Of a stretch of 64,000 nucleotides of DNA, positions 8,688 to 17,575 are shown piece by piece. The DNA comes from Microbulbifer donghaiensis (GTDB taxonomy: Bacteria > Pseudomonadota > Gammaproteobacteria > Pseudomonadales > Cellvibrionaceae). Each line of letters begins with the position of its first letter. The stretch's first letter is position 1. The DNA lies in assembly GCF_900129095.1 (NCBI RefSeq), contig NZ_FQVA01000005.1:62001-126000 (forward strand), given 5' to 3'. Below the pieces are notes generated by a model. That model had not been told where the DNA came from. It did no database searches and worked only from the letters and a program-made list of their open reading frames with translations. A program made the translations under genes and the position numbers.

Positions 8688-10229
8688 TTAGCGGGCGCTG
8701 CCGTCACCCCCGTAGACCTTGCCCTTGTTGACGCCACAGCCGTTGGTGGCCAGGTAGTCATAGGTAGCTTTGGCCTGAACCAGACCCCAGCCGAACTGGT
8801 AGTCGTAGCCGGGCTCGCCCAGATCCTTCGCCGATGCACGCAACGCCATGCGGATGTCGGCGCCGGTACACTGCGGGAAGTGGCTCCACACCAGAGCGGC
8901 AACACCGGACACATGCGGGGTCGCCATGGAGGTGCCGGACTTGTAGTCATAGTCGGCCAGCGGCGCGATGGAAATGCTCGCTTCCATTCCGTCGACCAGT
9001 GCCTGGCCATCGGCCTGACTCACCGATACCGCCACCAGTGGGCTCTCGCCACCGAGATCGCCGCCGAAGTTGCCGGGCTGGTTGTTGTAGACGATAGCGC
9101 CGATACCGCCGCCCGCCTCACAGTTCGCCACCTTGATCCCGAAGGAGACCTCGCCGCGCTCGATCAGACAGATGCTGTCCTGGACATTTTCACAGGCCGC
9201 GCTACCCAGGCCGCAATCGGCCAGCGGCGCCGAGATATCGCCGGTAGTGGCGCCGACCATCGGTATCGCCTCGTAACTACTGTCTTCCTGGCTGACGGTG
9301 CCAACGCCGTTGACGCCCATGCCCCGCGGTACCGTGGACAGGGTGTTTACACCCGGACCGGCGATTTCCACCTGTGCGGTGCGCTGGGAGAATTCCGCAT
9401 GTCGGGCGCCGTCGTCGATGGCGGCCACGGACATGACACCGTCATAGGAGGCGGGATAGGAGTGCGTGGCGTTGGCGTCGTTGCCGGCGGCGGCGATCAG
9501 TAACATGCCGTCGCGGCTCATTTTTTCGACCACTTTCTCTTCCAGCGGGTTTTCCAGTCCGCCGCCGAGGCTCATGGAGATCACATTGGCACCGGCCGCG
9601 GCACAGTCGGTCATGGCACCGGCCAGGTCGGACGCGTAAGCGAAGCTGCCTTCGGCGTTGAAGACGCGCACGATATGCAGGTTCATATTGGCATCGGAGT
9701 TGACGCCAACGACGCCTTCGCCGTTACCCAGGGCGGCGATGGTGCCGGCAACGTGGGTGCCGTGGCTGTGATCGTCCTGGTTCCAGGGGCCGGACAGGCC
9801 CATTTCGCCGTTCACGTTCGCTGCGGGAAGGTCCGCGTGGCCGTAGTCATAGCCGGAGTCGATGATACACACCTTGGTGCCGCCGGCGTAGGCGAGCTGG
9901 TTCGCCTGGGTCATGGCGATACCATAGGGCGAGATCTCGCCGACGCCGCCATTGTCTAGCATGCGGCGCGGGGTATCCGGATAGACCTGGGCGATGCCGC
10001 TGACGGATTTCAGTTCGCCGAGCTGCTCTTTGGTCATGGTTAGCGCCAGGCTGTCAAAGTCGCCCAGCTCGCGGCGCACCTCAATGCCTTTCTTGGCGAG
10101 TGCGGACTTCACCGCCGCGCCCTGACCGGGCTTGTATTCCAGTACCAGTCGCAGGGGTTCGGAAGCCAGGGACGGCAGACTGATGGCCGCACTGATCGCC
10201 GCGGCCAGTAGGGTGGTTTGCTTCTTCAT
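8688..10229 (-). CDS. Secreted S8 (subtilisin-like) serine peptidase
   Basis: A 513-residue precursor with a Sec signal peptide (about residues 1-22), an I9-type propeptide-like region (about 24-88) and a subtilase catalytic domain. The triad is Asp124 (IIDSGYD), His156 (HGTHVAG) and Ser434 (SGTSMATPHVSG). A protease-associated (PA) domain is inserted before the serine (GAIVYNNQPGNFGG region). It should act outside the cytoplasm in protein degradation. The start is well supported by AAGGTGA just upstream. A 28-bp gap separates it from the lipoprotein gene upstream, so the two are probably one operon ending at the 8591-8620 terminator. Confidence 0.9.
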   Translation of the reverse strand: MKKQTTLLAAAISAAISLPSLASEPLRLVLEYKPGQGAAVKSALAKKGIEVRRELGDFDSLALTMTKEQLGELKSVSGIAQVYPDTPRRMLDNGGVGEISPYGIAMTQANQLAYAGGTKVCIIDSGYDYGHADLPAANVNGEMGLSGPWNQDDHSHGTHVAGTIAALGNGEGVVGVNSDANMNLHIVRVFNAEGSFAYASDLAGAMTDCAAAGANVISMSLGGGLENPLEEKVVEKMSRDGMLLIAAAGNDANATHSYPASYDGVMSVAAIDDGARHAEFSQRTAQVEIAGPGVNTLSTVPRGMGVNGVGTVSQEDSSYEAIPMVGATTGDISAPLADCGLGSAACENVQDSICLIERGEVSFGIKVANCEAGGGIGAIVYNNQPGNFGGDLGGESPLVAVSVSQADGQALVDGMEASISIAPLADYDYKSGTSMATPHVSGVAALVWSHFPQCTGADIRMALRASAKDLGEPGYDYQFGWGLVQAKATYDYLATNGCGVNKGKVYGGDGSAR

Positions 10230-10257
10230 GAATTCACCTTTCTATTGTTGGGGCCGC

Positions 10258-10830
10258 TCAGGCGTTATCGTCGTTCTTGGTGCTCGGGCATTCCTTGGTC
10301 TGGATGTTGCCGCTCACCACGCCGCCGTTGGTATAGGTTTGGAAGGGGCCATCGGCGATGGAAATCAGGTTGACCAGGCCGTGCATGCCAAAGGGTGAGT
10401 TGACGCCTTCGCTCATATCGGTCATGCAGGCAACGCCTTTGCCGGCTCCGGGAAGCAGTGGATTGGTGGAGTCATAGTCGAATTCGACCTGGAACATGCC
10501 CGGACCGCAGCGCTGATCGCACATCAGCGCTTCTTCGGCGGCAGTGGCGAAGCCCTCGCCGCAGAGGCCGGCACCGGTGACGTTGGCGCGGAAGCTGACA
10601 CCGCCCTGGTCCTCCCAGTCGATGGCGGTCTCATCTCTGAAATTGACTTGTCCCTTGATCGGTTCTTCGTCACAGCGCTGGGCGTTGACGGTGAAGACCG
10701 CTTTGCCCTTGCCGCCGAGCGAGTTCATAGTGCCGCCGCCATTGACAGTACCGTCCAGCTTTTCACAGCCGGCCAGCGCGAGTGCGCCGGAGAGCAGGAT
10801 CGCGCTCTTTTTGAAGGGGGTTAACTTCAT
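10258..10830 (-). CDS. Lipoprotein of unknown function, first gene of the subtilase operon
   Basis: About 190 residues from the ATG at 10830, chosen because GGAG sits 8 bp upstream; a longer reading from 10851 is less likely. The signal peptide ends in the lipobox LAGC. The mature part starts with a Gly-rich linker and has six or more cysteines, consistent with an extracytoplasmic disulfide-bonded domain of mostly beta strands. I do not recognise a named family. Its position directly upstream of the subtilase suggests a shared role, for instance as a partner, chaperone or regulator of the peptidase, but that is inference only. Confidence 0.7.
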   Translation of the reverse strand: MKLTPFKKSAILLSGALALAGCEKLDGTVNGGGTMNSLGGKGKAVFTVNAQRCDEEPIKGQVNFRDETAIDWEDQGGVSFRANVTGAGLCGEGFATAAEEALMCDQRCGPGMFQVEFDYDSTNPLLPGAGKGVACMTDMSEGVNSPFGMHGLVNLISIADGPFQTYTNGGVVSGNIQTKECPSTKNDDNA

Positions 10831-11400
10831 AATCTTTCTCCAAGATTCCATGTTTATTGTTAGTAGGCCGCCGCGATGCCTCTGCCACGCCTCTATTTAT
10901 TGACGGTATGGAGCGCTGCCCCTGTAGTCCTATTTTTCCAAACTAAGATTTGGAAAAATTGAATCAGCAGGTGTGAGCCAGTTACTTTCTAAGGCTTGTA
11001 GCCGGGCCGGGTGCAGCAAGTGATACTGATCCCGGAAGCTGATATGCCGGACGGGCGGCGTGTCTCTCCAGCAGGGTAACGGGAATGACTTTTTGCAAAC
11101 TTGTGTCGGAGTGGACCGACTTACATCGGGAGCAAGATATCTGGAGAATGAAGGTGGCGATCTCGAATTATTGGGTTGTCGCCGCGAGGTCGACAATCCG
11201 CTCTTAAATTTTGCGTCTTTCCTTTGCAACTTCTTATATGCCCGCGCTGTGCAACGGGTGATAGATCGCGACCTTAGGGCCCAACTTGTGCGGGGGCGAA
11301 TTGTTCCAAGCGCAGCCGAAGGGGATGACTCGGATTGGAAATTCGGTATTTAGCAGATACGCTTTGGCGTTAACTCAATTTTTACACAGGGAAGTATCCA
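10831..11400. other. Intergenic region with an AT-rich palindrome
   Basis: About 570 bp between the divergently transcribed lipoprotein-subtilase operon and the DUF4349 gene. Small open frames here show no family resemblance, signal peptide or good ribosome-binding site. The notable element is the perfect inverted repeat at 10932-10959, listed separately. Promoters for both flanking genes are expected here. Confidence 0.4.
10932..10959. repeat. Perfect 11-bp AT-rich inverted repeat
   Basis: Arms ATTTTTCCAAA (10932-10942) and TTTGGAAAAAT (10949-10959) flank a 6-nt spacer. It lies about 100 bp upstream of the lipoprotein-subtilase start. It could be an operator for a dimeric regulator or a weak bidirectional terminator; the sequence alone does not decide. 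Confidence 0.6.
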
Positions 11401-12216
11401 ATGAATTTTCGTTGCCTCCTGATCACCGTAATTTCTCTGTTTCTCGCCGCGTGTGAACAGCGGTCATACGATGAGGCTGCTTTAGCCGAGCCAGCCGCGC
11501 CGCGAGGCAGCGCGGCACTCAAGGTCGCAGACATCCAGCGCGAGCGTTCAAAATATCTCGCCTACACCCATCATGTTTCCATCGAGTACCCGGTCAGGGA
11601 GCTGGAAAGCCGCTATGAGGCCCTGCTGAAATGGTGTGCCGAGGATGATAAGTATCAGTGCACGCTGCTGGACAGTCGCCTCAATACCAGCAATTACGTG
11701 AGTGGCCACATTCAGGTGCGGCTGCTGCCGGAGGGTGTCTCAACCGTGCTCGAGGTCGCTGCAGAGGGTGCCGCGACCACGGGACAGGCGACCAGCATCG
11801 AAGATCTCGGCGATGCTATCGTGGACAATCAGAAGCGCCTGGAGATGCTGCGGGATTACCGCGCGCGGTTGGAGGTACTGAGCAAGAAGTCCACCGACGA
11901 TGTGGAGGCTTTGGTGAAAGTGGCATCGGAGCTCGCACAAGTGCAGTCCGACCTGGAGTTTGCCGAAGGAAAGCGCAGTCGCTTATTGCAGCGGGTGCAG
12001 ATGGACGAAGTCAATATCCAATTCTCCGCGCTGGCACAAAAATCATTCACGCAGCCGATAGGCAATGCCTTCCGCAGTTTTGGCAGTCGCCTCTCCCAGG
12101 GTATCGCCGACGCGGTAACCGCAGTGGCGTATTTGCTCCCCTGGACTTTGCTGTTGTTGGTGTTCCTGTACGTCGCACGCCTGGTTTGGGTGCGGGTGCG
12201 CCGTCCTCGACATTGA
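11401..12216 (+). CDS. DUF4349 domain lipoprotein with C-terminal membrane segment
   Basis: A 271-residue protein with a lipoprotein signal ending LAAC (Cys at about 18). The central region (HHVSIEYPVRELESRYEAL, then a long charged coiled-coil around residues 140-200) fits DUF4349. A hydrophobic segment near the C terminus (YLLPWTLLLLVFLYVARLVWV) is followed by a short basic tail. Such proteins are predicted to sit in the envelope. Their function is not established. It has its own upstream region and ends 70 bp before cnoX. Confidence 0.75.
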   Translation: MNFRCLLITVISLFLAACEQRSYDEAALAEPAAPRGSAALKVADIQRERSKYLAYTHHVSIEYPVRELESRYEALLKWCAEDDKYQCTLLDSRLNTSNYVSGHIQVRLLPEGVSTVLEVAAEGAATTGQATSIEDLGDAIVDNQKRLEMLRDYRARLEVLSKKSTDDVEALVKVASELAQVQSDLEFAEGKRSRLLQRVQMDEVNIQFSALAQKSFTQPIGNAFRSFGSRLSQGIADAVTAVAYLLPWTLLLLVFLYVARLVWVRVRRPRH

Positions 12217-12286
12217 CGGCCCTGGCCATTGGTTGGCGATTGCCCCATCGGTTAAACTGCGTCCAAAACCGGATTGAGGAGTGGTT

Positions 12287-13141
12287 GTGAACGATTTTAT
12301 TGTCGACGTAACGGCAGAAAACGCCCAGCAGATATTGATCGAAGAGTCCATGAAGCGCCCGGTGGTGGTCGATTTCTGGGCCGACTGGTGCGAACCGTGC
12401 AAGCAGCTGATGCCGGTACTGGAGAAACTGGCCAATGAATACGCGGGGCAGTTCCTGCTGGCCAAGGTCAATGCCGATACCGAGCAGATGCTCGCCGGCC
12501 AATTGGGGGTTCGCAGCCTGCCCACGGTGATGGTGCTCAAGGATGGTCAGCCGGTGGACGGCTTCGCCGGCGCACAGCCGGAGAAGCAGATCCGCGAGAT
12601 GCTCGACAAGTACCTGCCCAAGCCGTGGGACGTGAAACTGGAACAGGGACGGCAGCTGGTGGGTGAGCACAAGCTCGATGAGGCGCTGCCGGTACTGCGC
12701 CAGGCCTACAGCGAGTCCTCCGAGCGAGCCGATATCGCCAAACAGCTGGCCGCGGTATTGTTGGAACTGAATCGTATGCCCGAGGCGGAAACCGTACTTG
12801 GCAAGATCATGCTCGCGGATCAGGACGGTGACTATCAGCAGCTGATGGCGCAGCTGGAACTGAAACAGCAGGCGGCGGAATCGCCGGAGATCAAGGCACT
12901 GCAGCAGGCGGTCGAGCAGAATCCGCAGGACTACGATTCGGCCTACAAGCTCGCGGTACAAATGAGCCAGAACAGCCGTCACCAGGAGGCGTTGGAGCTG
13001 TTGCTGGATATCCTGCGCAAGGATATGAATTTCGCCGACGGTGCGGCCAAGCAGGCCTACCTGGGTATTGTCAAAAGCCTCGGCGCCGGTGACCCGCTGG
13101 CCACCCAGTACCAGCGCAAGCTGATGACTTTGATGTTCTGA
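12287..13141 (+). CDS. cnoX: Thioredoxin-TPR co-chaperone (CnoX/YbbN family)
   Basis: About 284 residues from the GTG at 12287, chosen because GAGGA lies 6 bp upstream; the in-frame GTG at 12281 would abut it. An N-terminal thioredoxin domain (about 1-110) has a complete WCEPC active site (Cys35, Cys38), followed by TPR-like helices (EALPVLRQAY, ELNRMPEAE, HQEALELLLDI). CnoX binds unfolded or oxidised proteins and passes them to chaperones. E. coli YbbN lacks a functional CxxC, whereas this copy keeps both cysteines and may be redox active. The next gene begins 25 bp downstream. Confidence 0.85.
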   Translation: MNDFIVDVTAENAQQILIEESMKRPVVVDFWADWCEPCKQLMPVLEKLANEYAGQFLLAKVNADTEQMLAGQLGVRSLPTVMVLKDGQPVDGFAGAQPEKQIREMLDKYLPKPWDVKLEQGRQLVGEHKLDEALPVLRQAYSESSERADIAKQLAAVLLELNRMPEAETVLGKIMLADQDGDYQQLMAQLELKQQAAESPEIKALQQAVEQNPQDYDSAYKLAVQMSQNSRHQEALELLLDILRKDMNFADGAAKQAYLGIVKSLGAGDPLATQYQRKLMTLMF

Positions 13142-13166
13142 TCTGTGAGTGCCCGGAAGGCGTCGT

Positions 13167-13484
13167 ATGTACAAACTCTGCGTATATATTCCCGAATCCC
13201 ATGTGGAAGTGGTCAAGCGCGCCCTGTTCGATGCCGGCGCCGGGCAGATCGGCGACTACGATAGCTGCTGTTGGCAGTCTCTGGGCACGGGCCAGTTCCG
13301 TCCGCTCGAGGGCAGCCAGCCGTTCATTGGCCAGTCCGGCCAGGTAGAGCAGGTGGCGGAATATCGCGTAGAGATGGTGTGTGCCGACGAGCTGGTGGAT
13401 GTGGCACTGGCGGCACTGCAGGAGGCCCACCCCTACGAGGAGCCGGCGTTCGATTTGTGGCTCTTGGATGAGCGCTGCGGCTGA
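13167..13484 (+). CDS. NIF3/YqfO-like small protein
   Basis: About 105 residues starting at the ATG at 13167, preceded by CGGAAGG at a 6-bp spacing; a longer frame from 13149 lacks this support. The protein resembles the YqfO insertion domain that also exists as a stand-alone gammaproteobacterial protein: an N-terminal YKLCVYIPESHVEVVKRALFD, a middle IGDYDSCCW segment and the C-terminal AHPYEEPAFDLW. The fold is PII/CutA-like and the biological role is unknown. It is probably cotranscribed with cnoX. Confidence 0.75.
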   Translation: MYKLCVYIPESHVEVVKRALFDAGAGQIGDYDSCCWQSLGTGQFRPLEGSQPFIGQSGQVEQVAEYRVEMVCADELVDVALAALQEAHPYEEPAFDLWLLDERCG

Positions 13485-13506
13485 TTCATTGGAAGAGGCA
13501 ACAAGC

Positions 13507-13536
13507 AAGGGCGAACTTTGTGTTCGCCCTTATTTT
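13507..13536 (+). terminator. Probable terminator between convergent genes
   Basis: A perfect 10-bp stem (AAGGGCGAAC at 13507-13516, GTTCGCCCTT at 13522-13531, 5-nt loop) followed by ATTTTC. It lies between the NIF3-like gene (+) and the Nudix gene (-). The T tract is short, so efficiency is uncertain. Confidence 0.6.
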
Positions 13537-13552
13537 CGCAGCACGCTGGAGA

Positions 13553-14092
13553 TCACAGCTTGCGGTGAATCACGCCCCGGTGCAGTGGGAAGCGGCCCTC
13601 GCGGCGGTCGCTGAAGTAGTGTTCCAGGGTTTCGCGCATGATCGGGAAGGCGATTTCCTCCCAGGGAATTTCCTCCTCGTGGAACAGCTCGACTTCCAGT
13701 GACTCAGGCCCGGGGCCGAAGTTGGTGTCTGTCAGCTCACCGCGGTACATCAGGTAGACCTGGTTGATGTGCGGGATGTCGTAGATCGTATAGAGGTCGT
13801 CGACACGGATATTGGCCCGCGCTTCCTCCCAGGATTCCCTCAGTGCGCCCTCTTCACTCGTCTCGCCGTTCTCCATGAACCCCGCCGGCAGGGTCCAGAG
13901 CCCCAGGCGCGGCTCTATGGCGCGTTTGCACAGCAGGACCCTGTCGCCAAGATAGGGCAGGGAGCCGACGATGACGCGGGGGTTGATATAGTGGATGGCA
14001 CCGCAGCCGCCGCACAGGTGGCGGGGGCGGTCGTCGCCTTCCGGGATCGCGAATGAAACGGCATCGCTGCCGCAGTGACTGCAAAATTTCAT
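13553..14092 (-). CDS. Nudix hydrolase with N-terminal zinc ribbon
   Basis: About 179 residues from the ATG at 14092; the frame stays open further upstream, but that extension does not look like coding sequence. The N terminus carries a zinc ribbon (CSHCG followed by CGGCG), and the Nudix box GFMENGETSEEGALRESWEEA keeps the Glu pairs that bind metal. The position normally held by Gly after the EE pair is not conserved. Zinc-ribbon Nudix enzymes cleave NDP-X compounds such as NADH or ADP-ribose. The exact substrate is open. About 260 bp without a gene separate it from arcA. Confidence 0.8.
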   Translation of the reverse strand: MKFCSHCGSDAVSFAIPEGDDRPRHLCGGCGAIHYINPRVIVGSLPYLGDRVLLCKRAIEPRLGLWTLPAGFMENGETSEEGALRESWEEARANIRVDDLYTIYDIPHINQVYLMYRGELTDTNFGPGPESLEVELFHEEEIPWEEIAFPIMRETLEHYFSDRREGRFPLHRGVIHRKL

Positions 14093-14353
14093 GGCGCCAG
14101 TATACCTGCGCCGGTTCCAACCGTCAGTCCGACCTTGCTCGGCTTTATGCAACTCCACGATCTTGAAACCGGTAAATCCGTAAATCACGTTCGGCAGCGG
14201 ACTGGCAATATTGAAACTACAGAACGGCAGGTAGAGTAGAGTGGGCACGCCAACTACTGCGCCCATAAAGTCACTACAGGAATTCCAGGGCGCCAGTGGC
14301 GATGTGACGGTGCCGCAATCGGCAGAGAGCCGCGACAGGTTCCGGCCGCTTGT

Positions 14354-15622
14354 CTAGAAATCGACCGGGTCGCGCACGATCGGACAGGTCATGCAGTGGC
14401 CGCCGCCGCGGCCGCGCCCCAGTTCCGCGCCGACGATGGTGACCACTTCGATTCCCTCCTTGCGCAGGTGGGTATTGGTGGTGGTGTTGCGATCGTAGGC
14501 GAACACCACACCGGGCTTGGCGGCCACCAGGTTGTTGCCGCTGTCCCACTGCTGGCGCTCGGCGGCGTAGGCGTCACCGCCGGTTTCGACCACGCGCAGT
14601 TTCTTCAGGTTGAGTGCCCTGGCCACCACATCCACGAACGGCTTGTTTTCGAGTGTGACATGCAGCGGGCCCTTGCCTTCGCCCGGGCGCATCACCACCG
14701 GGTGCACCTGATCCATGATCTCCGGGTACAGGGTAACGACATCGCGATCAGCGAAAGTGAACACGGTATCCAGGTGCATGGCCGAGCGCAGTTTCGGCAT
14801 GGCGGCGACGATGACCTGGCTTGCCGCGTCTTTCTCGAACAGTGCCGCCGCCAGCTGCGAAATACCCTGGCGCGAGCTGCGCTCGCTCATGCCGATCAGC
14901 ACCACACCGTTGCCCACGGGCATCACATCGCCGCCTTCCAGCGTGGCCGAGCCGAAGTTGGTGTCGGGATCGCCCCACCAAACGCTAAATGTTTCCTGGG
15001 TGAAATCCGGGTGGAATTTGTAGATGGCGGTGGTGAGGAAGGTCTCCTCCTTGCGCGCCGGCCAGTACAGGGGGTTCAGGGTGACACCGCCGTAGATCCA
15101 GCAGGTGGTATCGCGGGTATAGAGCGTGTTCGGCAGCGGTGGCAATAAATATTCGGTCGCGCCGTGGGCCTCGCGCGCCAGTTCCATAAATTCCGATTTG
15201 GAAAATTCGTTCGGCATGTCGACTACGGAGAGTCCGCCGATCAGGAACTCCGCCAACTTGCGCGGCTCGAGGCTCTCGAGATAAGCGCGGGTCTCCTCCA
15301 TCAGGCCCAGGCCGACATTGTTGGGTGTTACCTTGCGGTCCAGCAGCCACTTCTTGGCTTCAGGAATGGCCACGGTTTCAGCCAGCAGGTTGTGCATCTC
15401 CAGCACTTCGATATCGAACTCGCGCATCTTGGTCATGAAATCGAAGTGATCGCGCTTGGCATTCTGCACCCAGAGCACGTCGTCAAACAGCAGGTCTTCG
15501 CAGTTGGTCGGCGTCAGACGCGAATGCGCAAGACTCGGAGCGCAGACCATTACCTTGCGCAAAACGCCCACTTCCGAATGTACACCCAGTGTCGCGGCTG
15601 AATTCGGTTTGGCTTTGGCCAT
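14354..15622 (-). CDS. arcA: Arginine deiminase
   Basis: A 422-residue enzyme converting arginine to citrulline and ammonia. Family motifs run from [23 protein letters not shown] at the N terminus through [10 protein letters not shown] to the C-terminal [12 protein letters not shown], where Cys410 is the expected nucleophile, close in position to Cys406 of the 418-residue Pseudomonas enzyme. It is the second gene after the antiporter (29-bp gap). The usual partners arcB (ornithine carbamoyltransferase) and arcC (carbamate kinase) are not downstream. Confidence 0.95.
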   Translation of the reverse strand: MAKAKPNSAATLGVHSEVGVLRKVMVCAPSLAHSRLTPTNCEDLLFDDVLWVQNAKRDHFDFMTKMREFDIEVLEMHNLLAETVAIPEAKKWLLDRKVTPNNVGLGLMEETRAYLESLEPRKLAEFLIGGLSVVDMPNEFSKSEFMELAREAHGATEYLLPPLPNTLYTRDTTCWIYGGVTLNPLYWPARKEETFLTTAIYKFHPDFTQETFSVWWGDPDTNFGSATLEGGDVMPVGNGVVLIGMSERSSRQGISQLAAALFEKDAASQVIVAAMPKLRSAMHLDTVFTFADRDVVTLYPEIMDQVHPVVMRPGEGKGPLHVTLENKPFVDVVARALNLKKLRVVETGGDAYAAERQQWDSGNNLVAAKPGVVFAYDRNTTTNTHLRKEGIEVVTIVGAELGRGRGGGHCMTCPIVRDPVDF

Positions 15623-15651
15623 GGCCCGTTTCTCCCGTTGAAAATCTACCG

Positions 15652-17085
15652 TTACAGGGTGATGGCGCCGGTCGCCAGCGCGTAGATGCCGATAATGGCG
15701 CCGACCAGGATGGCAATGAAAAGCATCAGTTCGGACTTGGAGAAGGTCGACAGTTTCAGCTCGCGCCGTGCGAAGATAAACAGCAGGGTGCCGGGCGCGA
15801 ACAGAATGCAGGCCAGCAGCACGTATTCGAGACCGCCGGCCATAATCATGAAAATCGCGTAGAGGGTGGCAGTCAGTGCAAACCCCAGTTCCCGATTGCG
15901 CAGCCTGGCCGGATCGGCGGCGTAGGTCTCTCGCGTGTACGCCAGCTTGAAGCCGTAGGCCGCCACCAGCAGATACGGGATCAGTGTCATGGCACTGGTC
16001 ATTTCCAGCGTCAGGTCAAAGGCGTACTGGGCAAATATCGTCATGATCAGGAATATCTGCACCAGGCTGTTGGTGAGCCACAGGGCGATGTGGGGCACGC
16101 CATTTTTGTTTTCGCGTCCGAAGACCTTCGGCACCAGGTCGTATTTGGACGCAGTAAACAGCGCCTCCGCGCACAGCAGTGTCCACGCCAGGTAGGCGCC
16201 CAGCACGGAAACGATGAGTCCGGCGCTGATAAAGATTGCCCCCCAGTTGCCGACGACGTGCTGCAACACACCAGCCATGGAAGGCTGGCGTAAATCGGCA
16301 ATTTCCGGGCGCAGCATGGCACCGTAGGGTAACAGGGTGACCAGAACCATTAGGCAGAGAACACCAAGAAAGCCCATCACCGTAGCCCAGCCCACATCCG
16401 CGCGGTTTTTGGCATAGCGGGAAAATACACTGGCACCCTCGACGCCGATAAATACAAACACGGTGACCAGCATGGTGCGGCGCACCTGGCTCATCACGTC
16501 GGCAAGTTTGTAGTCGCCACCGCCCCAGAAATTGGCGGAAAACAGGTCTTTCTTGAACGCAAATACGAGGATGATGATGAAAATAATGATCGGCACTATC
16601 TTGGCGACGGTCACAACCTTGTTGATGGCCGCTGCCTGTTTGACGCCGCGCAGAATCATAAAGTGGATACTCCACAGAATGATCGAGGATACGATCACCG
16701 CGGGAATAGTATTGCCCTCACCGAAGGCCGGAACGGCCGCGCCGAGCGTGGATTTGATCAAGACAAAATAGGTGGTGTTGCCGAGACAGCTACCGGCCCA
16801 GAATCCGAACGCGGCAATAAAGCCTAGATAGTTGCCGAACCCCTCTTTGGCGTAAGTGAAAATACCCGCATCCAGCTCCGGCTTACGTACTGCCAGGAAC
16901 TGGAACACAAACGCCAGCATCAACATGCCGGTGCCGGCAATCAACCAGGCGATGAGGGCGCCGAATGGCCCGGTGGCATTGCCGAAAGTCGCGGGCAGCG
17001 AGAAGATCCCCGCGCCGACCATGGATCCCACCACCATACCCATCATGGTGGTGCGGTTGAGATTGCGTTCGCCCTCGGTTGTCAT
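15652..17085 (-). CDS. arcD: Basic amino acid antiporter, arginine/ornithine type (APC family)
   Basis: A 477-residue protein with about 12 hydrophobic segments and the APC-family start [19 protein letters not shown], where the glycine-rich GAGIF loop is part of the substrate site. Similarity to ArcD/YdgI-type arginine:ornithine antiporters fits its position immediately upstream of arcA in the same direction. With arcA alone in the window, exchange could be arginine for citrulline or ornithine. ArcD is the best assignment from context, but other basic amino acid or agmatine antiporters look similar. Confidence 0.85.
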   Translation of the reverse strand: MTTEGERNLNRTTMMGMVVGSMVGAGIFSLPATFGNATGPFGALIAWLIAGTGMLMLAFVFQFLAVRKPELDAGIFTYAKEGFGNYLGFIAAFGFWAGSCLGNTTYFVLIKSTLGAAVPAFGEGNTIPAVIVSSIILWSIHFMILRGVKQAAAINKVVTVAKIVPIIIFIIILVFAFKKDLFSANFWGGGDYKLADVMSQVRRTMLVTVFVFIGVEGASVFSRYAKNRADVGWATVMGFLGVLCLMVLVTLLPYGAMLRPEIADLRQPSMAGVLQHVVGNWGAIFISAGLIVSVLGAYLAWTLLCAEALFTASKYDLVPKVFGRENKNGVPHIALWLTNSLVQIFLIMTIFAQYAFDLTLEMTSAMTLIPYLLVAAYGFKLAYTRETYAADPARLRNRELGFALTATLYAIFMIMAGGLEYVLLACILFAPGTLLFIFARRELKLSTFSKSELMLFIAILVGAIIGIYALATGAITL

Positions 17086-17575
17086 CGCGATACATCTGCT
17101 TGACAGCGTTTTGTTCAGTGTAGCCCCAGCAAAGATCGGGGCCCTCTGATTCTGATTCGCTATAAAAAGGCAGCTTCCACTGCAGGCGCTGGTGCCGATA
17201 AGGTTTCGCGGCCGTTGACTGAGAGATGGGGCGCCAATATCACATTGACAGCAAAGGTAATGCCTTGACCGGTGATCGCCTCCACCGCAGGTCTGCCTGC
17301 CTGGGGAAAATTTTCGCGCCTCGGAAGCGCAAAACTGCCTTCCGGCAGTAAGCGCTCACAAGGCGGCGGTGAAGCGGATATTGTCGTGAGCCAACGCGCT
17401 GGCGGTGCGGTACCGCAGATTAAGATTGGGTTGTCCGACTTGTCGAGGAATTACGCGGGGCTCGGAACATTGGATCAATTGTGTCGCTATGTTAATCCTG
17501 GCGCTGATTATCGCCGGTCGCACCAACTATATTTTAGGAATGAGTTCCGCTGTAACTGGCCGCGTGTTGTTGCTG
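17086..17575. other. Divergent promoter region between arcD and the RND operon
   Basis: About 490 bp between arcD (-) and the efflux adaptor (+). It contains AT-rich stretches such as CTATAAAAAGG near 17160 and a perfect 12-bp palindrome TGCGGTACCGCA at 17406-17417 that could be a repressor site for the pump. No complete ANR/FNR box was recognised. Open frames here lack gene features. Confidence 0.35.

Noticed and set aside
8634..9503. 289-codon plus-strand frame opposite the subtilase
   Set aside because: Antisense to a gene with all catalytic motifs; no ribosome-binding site; crosses the subtilase terminator region.
11060..11353. 97-codon plus-strand frame before the DUF4349 gene
   Set aside because: No ribosome-binding site, no signal peptide, no family resemblance; probably chance.
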